A stretch of 64,000 nt of DNA from Dallia pectoralis (taxonomy: Eukaryota; Chordata; Actinopteri; Esociformes; Umbridae), in contig CM055754.1 in assembly GCA_029465975.1 (NCBI GenBank), positions 9,337,929-9,401,928 of the forward strand. The letters are read 5' to 3'. Below the pieces are notes generated by a model. That model did no database searches. It saw only the letters and a program-made list of their open reading frames with translations, and was not told where the DNA came from. This document shows positions 34,184 through 44,121 of this stretch, piece by piece; within the stretch, counting starts at the first letter, position 1, and each line of letters starts with the position of its first letter. The position numbers were made by a program, and so were the translations under genes.

Positions 34184-34346
34184 TTTTTATTTTTCCCCCT
34201 CAGAGATTTTTTTCTTTTATTATGGATTTGTTTACATTATAGGTCACATTAAATGTGAAAAAGTTCTGACATGATGTATCTGTTTTTCACATAACAAAAA
34301 CCTGGCATTTAAACAGGGGTGTGTAGACCTTTTATATCCACTGTAA
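34184..34346. mobile_element. Half copy of the 7398-type Tc1 MITE
   Basis: The end GTAGACCTTTTATATCCACTG and the inner words GGTCACATTAAATGTGAAAA and AACCTGGCATTTAAACAGGGG match the reverse complement of the left half of the MITE at 7398-7603. Its other end is missing, and it directly abuts Tc1 transposase sequence, so an internal recombination or deletion is likely. Confidence 0.75.
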
Positions 34347-35124
34347 ATCTTCCTATCTGTGTAGATGTTGCGTGCCTTGTTATAAAAATGTTATTGTTCA
34401 GACGGATGCTGTATGACTGTGTACCTTGATACTTTTGTACCTGTTTCCTCTAGCACCTTCACAAGGAGTTTTTGCTGTTGGTCTGGGATTGACTTACAGT
34501 TTTTGCACCAAAGTACCTTCATCTCTAAGAGACAGAAGGTGTCTCCTTCCTAAGCGCTATGACAGCTGCGTGATCCCATGGTGTTTATACTTGCATACAA
34601 TTGTTTGTACAGGTGAACTATGTCCCTTTAGGTGTTGGGAAATAGCTCCCAAGGATCATCCAGGTTTTGGCTGGTTTCTTTTCATTTTGCCATCAGAAGC
34701 ACTGCGTTTTAAAGTAGGCCTTGACATACATTCACAGGTATACCTCGAATTGACAGAAATTTTGTCAAGTAGATTTTCAGTAGCGTCTAAAGCGATTACA
34801 TTATCTCTAGGAATTTTCAGTACAGTTAACTTAGTGTTTGTAAACTTTTGACCCCTCCGGATTTGGTGTTTTTACGTGTGTCATGCACAAAGTAGATGTC
34901 CTAACCAACTCCCCAAACCTCTAGTTTGTTCTGAGTGTATATCACCATGCAGACACCCATGATGCAAATCTCCCAGTCCACCACATCCTAAAAGTGCCCT
35001 ATTGAATTAAGATCTGGTGACTGGCGAAGGCCATTTTGGTACAGGGAACTTAATTGTTTAACCAATGTTCAGTTGATACTGAACCATTGAGGCGTGGTAG
35101 GATGGATCCATGCTTTCATGGTAC

Positions 35125-35785
35125 AGGGCTAAATGACTACAGATCAGTTGCCCTGGCCTCAGTGATTATAAAGTCCTTTGAGCGCCTGTTGGTGTCCCAC
35201 CTCAAGACCATCACTGATCCAGCATTAGAACTACTGCAGTCCGCATACAGGGCAAACAGGTCTGTGGACCACACAATCAACAGGGCTCTCCACTCCACCC
35301 TCCAGCATGTTGACTCCTGTGGAACCTTCGCCAGAATCCTGTTTGTGGGTTCTGCATTCAACACGTTGCTCAAGGACAAGCTCTCCCATATGGGAGTACC
35401 CGAGTCCACTTGCAGGTGGATCACAGCCTTCCTTTCCAACAGGAGGCAACACCTGAAGTTGGCCTGTCAGACCCTCTGACCATCAGGTCGCCTGATCACC
35501 ATCTGCACTGACACAAATAAACTCATCTTGAACTATAGCTAGACATTGCTTTTTTGGTCAATTTTATGAAAAAACTAGACATTGCTCTTTTGCACTAATA
35601 CATATTATACATCCTATATTAACCTATTACATATTCCACCTATCCATGGTCCCCCCTGTCAGACTGTTTGTATTTTGCGCTGTTGCTCTGTTCATTTACA
35701 TTATTCAATGTGTTGCAGCCAGGGGTCAGAACAAATTCCTTGTGTCTAAACAGACTTGGCAAAATAAACCTGATTCAGTTTCTGT
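35125..35785 (+). mobile_element. LINE (L2-like) fragment inserted in the Tc1-like element
   Basis: Translation gives reverse transcriptase blocks: GLNDYRSVALASVIIKSFER, LLQSAYRANRSVDHTI, ARILFVGSAFNTLL (the position of the first catalytic Asp is lost by a deletion) and STCRWITAFLSNRRQ. The 3' end ACTTGGCAAAATAAACCTGATTCAG is the same tail type as at 5967. It is missing the FADD box and is dead. Confidence 0.8.
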
Positions 35786-36120
35786 TGTTTACGTAAAACT
35801 CTGACCCTACCATCTGAATGTCGCCAGTAGAGTCATCAGACTTGGCAACATTTTTCCAATCGTATGTGGTGCTATTTTGGTTGGCCCGTGCAAATTGTAG
35901 CCTATGTTTCCTGTTGACAGGAGGGGCACCTGGTTTGGTCTTCTGCTGCTGTAGCCCCTCTGCTTCACGGTTTGACATGTTGTGCCTTCAGAGATGCTCT
36001 CCTACATACCTTGGTTGTAATAAATGGCTATTTGAATTACTGTTGCCAATCTATCAGCAGGAACATATGCCTACATTTCTCCCTTCAACAAGGAATCTTC
36101 ATCCCAGAGAACTGCACTAA
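35775..36120 (-). pseudogene. Tc1-like transposase fragment (first Asp region)
   Basis: Minus-strand LQFARANQNSTTYDWKNVAKSDDST resembles the Tc1 block LRFA-x(4)-W-x(3)-DW-x-NV-x-WSDES, which contains the first catalytic Asp. Trp is replaced by Lys and the flanking frame is broken. Confidence 0.6.
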
Positions 36121-36322
36121 ATATATTTTTTTTCTCTGTAAACACTAGAGATGGTTGTGTGTGAAAATCCCAGTAGATCAGCACTTTCTGAAATACTCAA
36201 ACCAGCCCATCTGGCACCAACATAATGCCAGATCTAAAGTAACCTAAATCGCAGGGGACTGATTCTCTTGTTTTGTGTCACTGTGTGTACTGCAATGAGC
36301 ATGGAGAAAACTACAGATTTGT

Positions 36323-36330
36323 CTTGGGAC
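36323..36330. repeat. 8-bp target duplication, left copy
   Basis: CTTGGGAC here and at 37680-37687 is a perfect 8-bp direct repeat immediately outside both element ends. Confidence 0.93.
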
Positions 36331-37679
36331 CAGGCACGGATTTAGAAAGCAGAGGCCCCATGGCACAAAATCTTGGAGGCCCTTAACCTTTTTTTTAATG
36401 TAAAATGGGAATATTTCAATGCATAAAACTTAGCATAGCCTATAATGAACTATGTGTGTAGCTAATTCTCTGCTTTGGTAGGACGGGCTCACACTGACAC
36501 ACACACACACCTACAGCTCGGGCCGAACCCCGTGTGTCCGCTTCGCCTGTGCCAAAAACCGCAACTAGCGATACGATTCAGTGAACTGAAGGAAAAAGAC
36601 AAAAGATATAGGCTACTTTTAAAATATTATGTGAAATATTACTCAACTCAACTAGAGAATGAGTCCCACATATTATGTATAAATAAGCCTAGACCGCGTA
36701 TCTGATAATAAAAATTAACAGTCAACATTAATACAACAACGTTACATGATTTAAAAAGCAACATATCATAGTCAGACAGACATTGACAGTTCAGAGGAGC
36801 TGGGCTCTAGCTAAATCAGAAAAAAATGTTTATAAAGGTGGGTTGGTGGACGCAGATTCGGAAGGCCGGTGCCGATCGGGGTATCTATAATAACCAGTGG
36901 AAAAAGTAATAGATTGGCCTACATTTTGAGGCTGTCAAACCTGTAATGTAGCCTCCTGCCTACGTTTGTTAACCTACCGGGTCTCTGCCACCTTCAGTGG
37001 CTTCCGAAGCACCTGCTTCGGTTTCGTTCTCACGGGGAGTCGGGGACTGTGCTGGTGGGGGGGGCACTTGGACAGGTGTCTGTCACTCCAGCCGGGCTGT
37101 TGTTCTCTGTCTTCTTGTCGTGCTGGTGCTGATGCTCAAGTAAGTCAGGTTCAGGTTCATCCGAATTAGCAAGGCTGGATGCTGTGGTGCTGAACTCCTC
37201 GTTGCTAGCATCACAGGCACAGCAGGCGCCGCCAGGCTTTTTATTAGCTTCGACGAGCCGACTTTTAAGAAAAGTGGAGATGGTTGGAATATTTCTGATC
37301 ATTACATCCTCTCTGCTATCCTTCTCCCATTTGGCCTTTCGTTTTGTGGCTCCACCGTTTTTTATCCATGTTTGTTCGATGTCTCTCTTTTTCCCCTCAC
37401 CATCACTATCTTCTGTCTTGCTTCCCGCTATCAACAGTTTACGCGGTAACCCATTGTCATCATCAGACACAGCCGACAGCCAAAAACTGATCATGATACT
37501 TTTTTGTGTGTAAATAAATTATTATTAACACACATACACACAAACACACATTCATTAATTCATTTTAATTTAACTAATAATAATAAAAAGCCCACACAGT
37601 TAGTGGGATCTTGGAGGCCCCTAGTGGTCGGAGGCCCCTGGGCACTGGCCCAATCGGCCCGGTGGTAAATCCGTGCTTG
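36331..37679 (-). mobile_element. Non-autonomous hAT element, 1.35 kb
   Basis: It begins CAGGCACGGATTTAGAAAGC and ends GGTGGTAAATCCGTGCTTG. CA-GCACGGATTTA is inverted at the two ends (12 or 13 of 14 bases). AGAGGCCCC and GGAGGCCCCT words lie just inside both ends. A perfect 8-bp target duplication shows an intact insertion. It carries only an N-terminal transposase-like frame. Confidence 0.93.
37030..37494 (-). CDS. hAT transposase N-terminal-like open frame, 154 codons
   Basis: This uninterrupted frame is the only long one in the hAT element. It is strongly hydrophilic. The motif TKRKAKWEKDSREDVMIRNIPTIS corresponds to the basic KRK-rich start followed by a PKI-x-x-FF-like stretch found at the N-terminus of ZMYM-like and related hAT proteins in vertebrates. 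A Cys-poor Glu/Asp/Ser-rich tail with HQHQHD follows. No zinc finger or RNase H-like catalytic core is present, so it cannot transpose. It may end in a lost splice site. Coding status is unproven. Confidence 0.4.
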   Translation of the reverse strand: MISFWLSAVSDDDNGLPRKLLIAGSKTEDSDGEGKKRDIEQTWIKNGGATKRKAKWEKDSREDVMIRNIPTISTFLKSRLVEANKKPGGACCACDASNEEFSTTASSLANSDEPEPDLLEHQHQHDKKTENNSPAGVTDTCPSAPPTSTVPDSP

Positions 37680-37687
37680 CTTGGGAC

Positions 37688-38699
37688 AGATACAAGACTG
37701 CAGCCACTTTTCTAGACATTCTCAATTTTCAGAGATTAGTAGACATTCCAACTTCACAATTATCTAGATTCACTTTTACTGTTCGTTCAATCAGGGAAAA
37801 CATTTTGTTCCCATGATTTAATATCCATATGGTCAATCTGTGAAAAAAGTATTTAGTAATAATTGATTTCTGAGATTTCTTTTAATGATTTAGTAGTAGA
37901 AATAAACAATTAATGTAAATTATCAAATTGTTACATGTTTGGCACATTTTTCACAGATTTCTTGATACTTACATACTGTCAATTAAATTAATTTCGTAAT
38001 TAAAGGTATCTACGGCAGTGACATTTTTTTTTGCTCATGTATTCCGTTGGGTTAGATAGAACGCAGTATGGCCGTCAAGTCTAGACTAGGATATGCATTA
38101 TGCATTACTCTACACAGTTTAGCACAATTTTCTTTTCCAATGCACAAAATGAAGTGTATCGGCCATCCGTTTGAGGTCAGTCATTCAGTGGCTAGGGTTA
38201 GCGGGGTGTTGAATGTAGTAATAAAGGTCTCTATTCTAGTTAACCCCAGCAATCGCCATCTCTATTTCCTCCCTGCGAGCAGCTCACAGTTTCTCAAGGA
38301 CAGTGGAAAGGTAAGCTTTGTGGGATTCTCCCTCACATGCATATCTCGTTTTGGGATGGGGGCAGCCTCAGACGAGGCTTTAGCTTTATCACAAATACCA
38401 CGAGGTATGAATTTAGAATAATGTATTGCAGCAGATGAGTAAAAAGAATACTACTGGGTTTTACCCCAAAAATTGGTCGGAAGATTGGACAACCAAATTG
38501 TCCGCACAATGCATTCTATTAACAAAAAACTATTTGATGTCACAATCGAATGGTCTGAGATAAATGACATCCTTACAAGAACTCTCAATAGGTTATAGTG
38601 CAGTTGATTACTTTCCCATTTTTCGGTTGTCCGCAGGAACGTTTAATATTCAATACGTCATCTACCTGTCTCCGGCAGGCAGTTCCCTGTAGAGACCAG
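37688..38699. other. No recognised feature
   Basis: AT-rich sequence with a 117-codon plus frame at 38068-38421 that has no recognised domain. It borders the Harbinger terminus. Confidence 0.45.
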
Positions 38700-38942
38700 G
38701 GGCCTCATTTATAAAACTTTGTGTACGATTTGCGTCAGAAGCGGGCTACGGACGAAACGTAGGATGTACTTACGGACACAAATATTCAGATGTATTAAAC
38801 CGTGTGCACGCACGTCCTACCCCGTTTTCGGTTAATAAATCACAATGAACTCTAAATGTGCGCAGCTTTTGCGGCTTCATGTCACGACAATATTTGCCCA
38901 TGTCAGAGAAACGCCATAAATTAATATTCATTGATTGAAACG

Positions 38943-39131
38943 TCATGACAAACACGGAGGAAAACCGGAATAGTAACATAGGGTTGATCCATGCCACCGA
39001 GCCACTATAATAGTGAGCAACATGTCTGCATCACAAATTATATGGACATTGATCGAATAAAAATGTTTTTGATTTATGAAAGCATTTTCATTCTCACTCG
39101 GAGCACCGATTACATTTGGGAAAACGGACAT
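38943..39131 (-). pseudogene. Harbinger transposase fragment, left arm
   Basis: The minus-strand frame contains GAPSENENAFINQKHFYSIN, then IICDADMLLTIIVARWHGST, a recognisable block of the Harbinger DDE transposase (family order: IDCTHV, P-x-NE-x-x-FVNRK-x-xHSIN, D-x-x-x-x-VARWPGSTHDS). IDCTHV, which contains the first catalytic Asp, is missing through deletion, and a stop follows soon after. It is non-functional. Confidence 0.8.
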
Positions 39132-39187
39132 GCAAATTGCGCTTTTTAGTTTGCCTGTTCCCCCGCAGTGTACGGAAACTTTATGTA

Positions 39188-39271
39188 ATTATGAGACAAA
39201 CCTCTTATACACACTAACACGTCTGGCTAACGGTTGGCTGAGATATCCGTGACCTGTCAGACAATTCCCTC
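39188..39271. other. Junction between Harbinger left arm and minisatellite
   Basis: Unique sequence without a recognised feature. The last bases already resemble a degenerate minisatellite unit. Confidence 0.4.
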
Positions 39272-41398
39272 TGTGCCAAAGGGGTTTCTAGAAGGACTCC
39301 AAGTGGGACTGGCACAGAGGGGTTTCTATAAGGACTCCAAGTGGGACTGGCACAGAGTGGTTTCTATAAGGACTCCAAGTGGGACTGGCACAGAGAGGTT
39401 TCTATAAGGACTCCAAGTGGGACTGGCACAGAGCGGTTTCTATAAGGACTCCAAGTGGGACTGGCACAGAGCGGTTTCTATAAGGACTCCAAGTGGGACT
39501 GGCACAGAGGGGTTTCTATAAGGACTCCAAGTGGGACTGGCACAGAGGGGTTTCTATAAGGACTCCAAGTGGGACTGGCACAGAGGGGTTTCTATAAGGA
39601 CTCCAAGTGGGACTGGCACAGAGGGGTTTCTATAAGGACTCCAAGTGGGACTGGCACAGAGGGGTTTCTATAAGGACTCCAAGTGGGACTGGCACAGAGG
39701 GGTTTCTATAAGGACTCCAAGTGGGACAGGCACAGAGGGGTTTCTATAAGGACTCCAAGTGGGACTGGCACAGAGGGGTTTCTATAAGGACTCCAAGTGG
39801 GACTGGCACAGAGGGGTTTCTATAAGGACTCCAAGTGGGACTGGCACAGAGGGGTTTCTATAAGGACTCCAAGTGGGACTGGCACAGAGGGGTTTCTATA
39901 AGGACTCCAAGTGGGACTGGCACAGAGGGGTTTCTATAAGGACTCCAAGTGGGACTGGCACAGAGGGGTTTCTATAAGGACTCCAAGTGGGACTGGCACA
40001 GAGGGGTTTCTATAAGGACTCCAAGTGGGACTGGCACAGAGGGGTTTCTATAAGGACTCCAAGTGGGACTGGCACAGAGTGGTTTCTCCAAGTGGGACTG
40101 CCACGGAGTGGTTTCTCCAAGTGGGACTGGCACAGAGGGGTTTCTCCAAGTTGGACTGGCACAGAATGGTTCCTCCAAGTTGGACTGGCACAGAATGGTT
40201 CCTCCAAGTGGGACTGGCACAGAGTGGTTTCTCCAAGTGGGACTGGCACAGAGTGGTTTCTCCAAGTGGGACTGGCACAGAGTGGTTTCTCCAAGTTGGA
40301 CTGGCACAGAATGGTTTCTCCAAGTGGGACTGGCACAGAGTGGTTTCTCCAAGTGGGACTGGCACGGAGTGGTTTCTCCAAGTGGGACTGGCACAGAGTG
40401 GTTTCTCCAAGTGGGACTGGCACAGAGTGGTTTCTCCAAGTGGGACTGGCACAGAGTTGTTTCTCCAAGTGGGACTGGCACAGAGGGGTTTCTATAAGGA
40501 CTCCAAGTGGGACTGGCACAGAGAGGTTTCTATAAGGACTCCAAGTGGGACTGGCACAGAGGGGTTTCTATAAGGACTCCAAGTGGGACTGGCACAGAGG
40601 GGTTTCTATAAGGACTCCAAGTGGGACTGGCACAGAGTGGTTTCTCCAAGTGGGACTACCACGGAGTGGTTTCTCCAAGTGGGACTGGCACAGAGGGGTT
40701 CTCCAAGTTGGACTGGCATAGAATGGTTTCTCCAAGTGGGACTGGCACAGAGTGGTTTCTCCAAGTGGGACTGGCACGGAGTGGTTTCTCCAAGTGGGAC
40801 TGGCACAGAATGGTTTCTCCAAGTGGGACTGGCACAGAGTGGTTTCTCCAAGTGGGACTGGCACGGAGTGGTTTCTCCAAGTGGGACTGGCACAGAGTGG
40901 TTTCTCCAAGTGGGACTGGCACAGAGTGGTTTCTCCAAGTGGGACTGGCACAGAGTGGTTTCTCCAAGTGGGACTGGCACAGAGGGGTTTCTATAAGGAC
41001 TCCAAGTGGGACTGGCACAGAGGGGTTTCTATAAGGACTCCAAGTGGGACTGGCACAGAGGGGTTTCTATAAGGACTCCAAGTGGGACTGGCACAGAGGG
41101 GTTTCTCCAAGTGGGACTGCCACGGAGTGGTTTCTCCAAGTGGGACTGGCACAGAGGGGTTTCTCCAAGTTGGACTGGCACAGAATGGTTTCTCCAAGTG
41201 GGACTGGCACAGAGTGGTTTCTCCAAGTGGGACTGGCACGGAGTGGTTTCTCCAAGTGGGACTGGCACAGAGTGGTTTCTCCAAGTGGGACTGGCACGGA
41301 GTGGTTTCTCCAAGTGGGACTGGCACAGAGTGGTTTCTCCAAGTGGGACTGGCACAGAGTGGTTTCTCCAAGTGGGACTGGCACAGAGGGGTTTCTCC
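39272..41398. repeat. Two-length minisatellite (38-bp A and 29-bp B units) in alternating blocks
   Basis: A units are TGGGACTGGCACAGAGGGGT then TTCTATAAGGACTCCAAG (38 bp). B units lack the 9 bp TATAAGGAC and mostly read TGGGACTGGCACAGAGTGGT then TTCTCCAAG (29 bp). From the unit starts at 39304, 40064, 40470, 40622, 40969 and 41083 the order is about 21 A (first degenerate), 14 B, 4 A, 12 B, 3 A, 11 B. The long open frames found in every phase here follow from unit lengths that are not multiples of 3, and none is a gene. Confidence 0.97.
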
Positions 41399-41862
41399 TG
41401 ATGCTCCTCTGTAACGCTGGGCCCAAAAGAGCGCAGAGGTCTAACAAGACAGCCCGAGGAAGTCCGGAACCAGCTTATAAAGCACTTGTCCTCGTTTGCC
41501 ATCAAGTCTTCTTGTTGTCTGAATAAGCGTTCCCTCTGAATCTTTCCATTTACCACATCTATAATTTACGCATAGTGATGGAATGGGTTTTTATAAATAT
41601 CCATTAGATTGTATTTGATGTCGGTATTAATCTAATTGTAAATGAGAAATAGTTCTGCGCAAATAAAATGTGTTCCACCTTTCAAAAGGATTAAGACATG
41701 ATTCACGATGAAACACATTTAAAATAGAACCAACTAAAGGCATATACATGAACACTATGATTCTGTAGCTGATAACGACATCTAGGCCTATACTATGAAA
41801 TACACTTTCCCCAGTGGACAAATATATATATATATATATACACAGACGAGGGATAGTTTCCG
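41399..41862. other. Harbinger interior, no clear coding
   Basis: Sequence between the minisatellite and the right transposase fragment. A short AT microsatellite (ATATAT) lies at 41824-41839. The stretch at 41420-41530 may be part of a second Harbinger gene but I cannot support it. Confidence 0.4.
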
Positions 41863-42131
41863 TACACTGCGGGGGAACAGGGACACAACAAAGCGCAATG
41901 TGCAGCAATGTTATCGGTGCCATTGACTGCACTCATGTTGACATAAGAGCACAGAATGAGAATGAAAATGCTTTCATTAATCAAAAACATTTCAGTTCGC
42001 TCACTAATATAGTGGCTCTGTGGCCTAGGTCAACCCATGACTCATTCATTTTAAAACACAGCAGTGTTTGGCACAGACTCGAGGATGGTGCTGTGCGTGA
42101 TGGTTGGCTTCTAGGCATGTTTGATTATTAG
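41863..42131 (+). pseudogene. Harbinger transposase fragment, right arm
   Basis: The plus frame reads VIGAIDCTHVDIRAQNENEN, then AFINQKHFSSLTNIVALWPR, STHDSFILKHSSVWHRLEDG and AVRDGWLLG. IDCTHV holds the first Asp and STHDSFIL the second conserved Asp of the DDE transposase. About 20 residues are missing between HFSSL and NIVALWP compared with the left-arm copy. It stops at 42131 after GMFDY, where the family continues. Its DNA is an inverted copy of 38940-39186, sharing TTTCCGTACACTGCGGGGGAAC. Confidence 0.82.
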
Positions 42132-42179
42132 ACATATTTCACATTTTTACTGTACTTCAGTGTCCAACTCTTTCACTAT

Positions 42180-42497
42180 TGTAATGTTCCGACTGGAACA
42201 AATAAGTGCAATCCGACACAATGTGCGCAACCACAATTTATTAATTAACTAGGCTGTTCTGGCCCCAGCCTACGCCACTAAACCATATAGTTTAATCAAA
42301 CAGAGCAACGATAAATGGCAATAAGACAGGCGACATGTCACACAGGCAAAAGAGAACAAACGACTCCTGTCACCTTCACTTATACCCCCCCCAAACCCGC
42401 GAGATTACATGCATAGAACTAATCAACGGCACTTGAACATTTGGAAACGTAACGTGAACGTAGACGTAAACACATAAACAGACCCCAGGTCATTACA
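42180..42497 (-). repeat. Gypsy 3' LTR
   Basis: 318 bp, nearly identical to 51285-51583, except for about 19 bp extra (AGAACTAATCAACGGCACT) between short direct repeats, and a few substitutions. On the minus strand it begins TGTAATGACCTGGGGTC. Confidence 0.95.
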
Positions 42498-42513
42498 TAG
42501 CCCCCCCTTTATA
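42498..42513 (-). other. Gypsy polypurine tract
   Basis: On the minus strand TATAAAGGGGGGGCTA lies immediately before the 3' LTR. It is the expected primer site for plus-strand DNA synthesis. Confidence 0.8.
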
Positions 42514-42766
42514 AACCCTAGCCCATAGGGTTGTACAAAATCCTCAAACCGACCCAGAGGTTGTCTCTGGGGTCTTCCCGTAACCCTCCCTGGTGGACCC
42601 TCAGAGGCCCCCACTCTCCCAAGTGTCATTATCAGTGTCCTCCGGGGGGTCAACCCAAACCCTGGGAGTCACCTCTACAGGCTCAGGTTGTGTTAGAGTC
42701 TCCATGTTGGACTGTCCCTGTTCTGTTGGCCTTCCAACCTCGACCCCTTGTTTTCCCCCACAGACT

Positions 42767-44116
42767 TTATCTCCTCTGTAGGGCGCCAATCGATCCCTGC
42801 TGGGCCAGCACAGCCCCCAACCCTTCGTTACTTGCGTCAGTGTCCAGGATGAATGGGAGGTTCGGGTTTGGTGCAGCCAGAACAGGGGCCTCCAGACGGC
42901 CCCGCTTGAGTGCTTCAAACGCCTGCTGGTGCTCCTCGGCCCACTGGAAAACGATGTCCTTTTGGAGGAGGTGGTTTAGCGGTGCTGCAATTCCTGCAAA
43001 CCCCCTCACAAACCTGCCGTAGTAACCCGCCAGCCCCAGGAAGCTTTTCACCTCTTTTTTTCCCCCAGGTGTTGCCTCACGGCCTCCACTTTGTCTGTCA
43101 GTGTGCTGATGCCCTCACCCCCCAACTGGTGACCCAGGAACGCCACCTCCCTCTGCATGAACTTACACTTGTCTGGGTGTAGTTTCAGCCCTGCCCCGAG
43201 ACCCTCCCCAACACCCCCCTGAGTGCACCCAGGGCCTCCTCAAACGATGTGCCATGCACCAGACTGTCATCTAGGTATACCACAACACCCCCCTGAGTGC
43301 ACCCGGGGCCTCCTCAAACGATGTGCCATGCACCAGACTGTCATCTAGGTATACCACAACACCCCCCTGAGTGCACCCGGGGCCTCCTCAAACGATGTGC
43401 CATGCACCAGAATGTCATCTAGGTATACCACAACACCCCCCTGAGTGCACCCGGGGCCTCCTCAAACGATGTGCCATGCACCAGAATGTCATCTAGGTAT
43501 ACCACAACACCCCCCTGAGTGCACCCGGGGCCTCCTCAAACGATGTGCCATGCACCAGACTGTCATCTAGGTATACCACAACACCCCCCTGAGTGCACCC
43601 GGGGCCTCCTCAAACGATGTGCCATGCACCAGACTGTCATCTAGGTATACCACAACACCCCCCTGAGTGCACCCGGGGCCTCCTCAAACGATGTGCCATG
43701 CACCAGAATGTCATCTAGGTATACCACAACACCCCCTGAGTGCACCCGGGCCTCCTCAAACGATGTGCCATGCACCAGAATGTCATCTAGGTATACCACA
43801 ACACCCCCCTGAGTGCACCCGGGGCCTCCTCAAACGATGTGCCATGCACCAGACTGTCATCTAGGTATACCACAACACCCCCCTGAGTGCACCCAGGGCC
43901 TCCTCAAACGATGTGCCATGCACCAGAATGTCATCTAGGTATACCACAACACCCCCCTGAGTGCACCCAGGGCCTCCTCAAACGATGTGCCATGCACCAG
44001 ACTGTCATCTAGGTATACCACACACTCCCGTCTAGGTATCCCAGCCAGCAGGCTGTCCATGAGCCTCTCAAAGGTTGCAGGAGCATTGCAGAGACCGAAA
44101 CACAGCACCTTAAACT
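42767..44116 (-). pseudogene. Gypsy pol, reverse transcriptase C-half and RNase H start
   Basis: Minus-strand sequence resumes after the BEL/Pao insertion with CFGLCNAPATFERLMDSLLA, then VVYLDDSLVHG, the reverse transcriptase catalytic YLDD box. That segment is repeated about 11 times as a 74-bp minisatellite. Downstream come KLHPDKCKFMQREVAFLGHQ, then a frame with MKSFLGLAGYYGRFVRGFAG and FILDTDASNEGLGAVLAQQG, the first Asp region of RNase H. The frame then ends and the rest of RNase H and the integrase are absent. Confidence 0.9.
43203..44018 (-). repeat. 74-bp minisatellite inside the Gypsy reverse transcriptase, about 11 copies
   Basis: GTATAC recurs at 43275, 43349, 43423, 43497, 43571, 43645, 43719, 43791, 43865, 43939 and 44013. 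Spacing is 74 bp, except for one copy that lost 2 bases. On the minus strand each unit encodes the YLDDS catalytic box plus the following LVHGTSFEEALGALRG segment. Because 74 is not a multiple of 3, the amplification destroys the frame. Confidence 0.97.
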
Positions 44117-44121
44117 GCCAA
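44117..44121. repeat. BEL/Pao target duplication, left copy
   Basis: GCCAA here and at 49440-49444 is a perfect 5-bp direct repeat immediately outside the two LTRs. Confidence 0.93.

Larger units (their letters stand above)
31507..34930 (-). mobile_element. Sleeping-Beauty-type Tc1 remnant, split by later insertions
   Basis: Pieces in correct order belong to one Tc1 of the salmonid type. The left terminal region is at 31507-31680 (TTTACATACACCTTAGGCAAA). Sequence resumes at 33906 with TCATCACATTCCCAGTGG and TTTACATACATTTAATTAG, then the transposase region to 34183 (minus-strand VKLGRKWVLQMDN). After a MITE segment it continues at 34347-34930 with the N-terminal transposase region and TAGATGTCCTAACCAACT near the right end. 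The central catalytic part is lost. Two foreign segments (31681-33905 and 34184-34346) interrupt it. Confidence 0.8.
34940..36250 (-). mobile_element. Tc1/mariner-like element remnant, split by a LINE
   Basis: The two parts 34950-35124 and 35786-36250 are contiguous when the LINE between them is removed. Words such as AGATCTGGTGACTGG, TGGATCCATGCTTTCATGGT, ACTCTGACCCTACCATCTGAATGTCG, TCTTCTGCTGCTGTAGCCC, TTCAGAGATGCTCT and CCCAGTAGATCAGCA belong to a well-known fish Tc1-like family whose transposase is on the minus strand. Neither terminus is clear. Confidence 0.75.

Noticed and set aside
34426..34851. 141-codon plus frame
   Set aside because: It is the antisense of the N-terminal transposase region of the Sleeping-Beauty-type Tc1.
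38068..38421. 117-codon plus frame
   Set aside because: No recognised motif or neighbour context; length is compatible with chance.
39972..41556. Many overlapping frames of 100-180 codons on both strands
   Set aside because: They arise from 38-bp and 29-bp repeats without stops in any phase and show simple peptide periodicity, not a protein family.
42531..43182. Plus frames of 163 and 90 codons
   Set aside because: Antisense of Gypsy RT/RNase H coding sequence.
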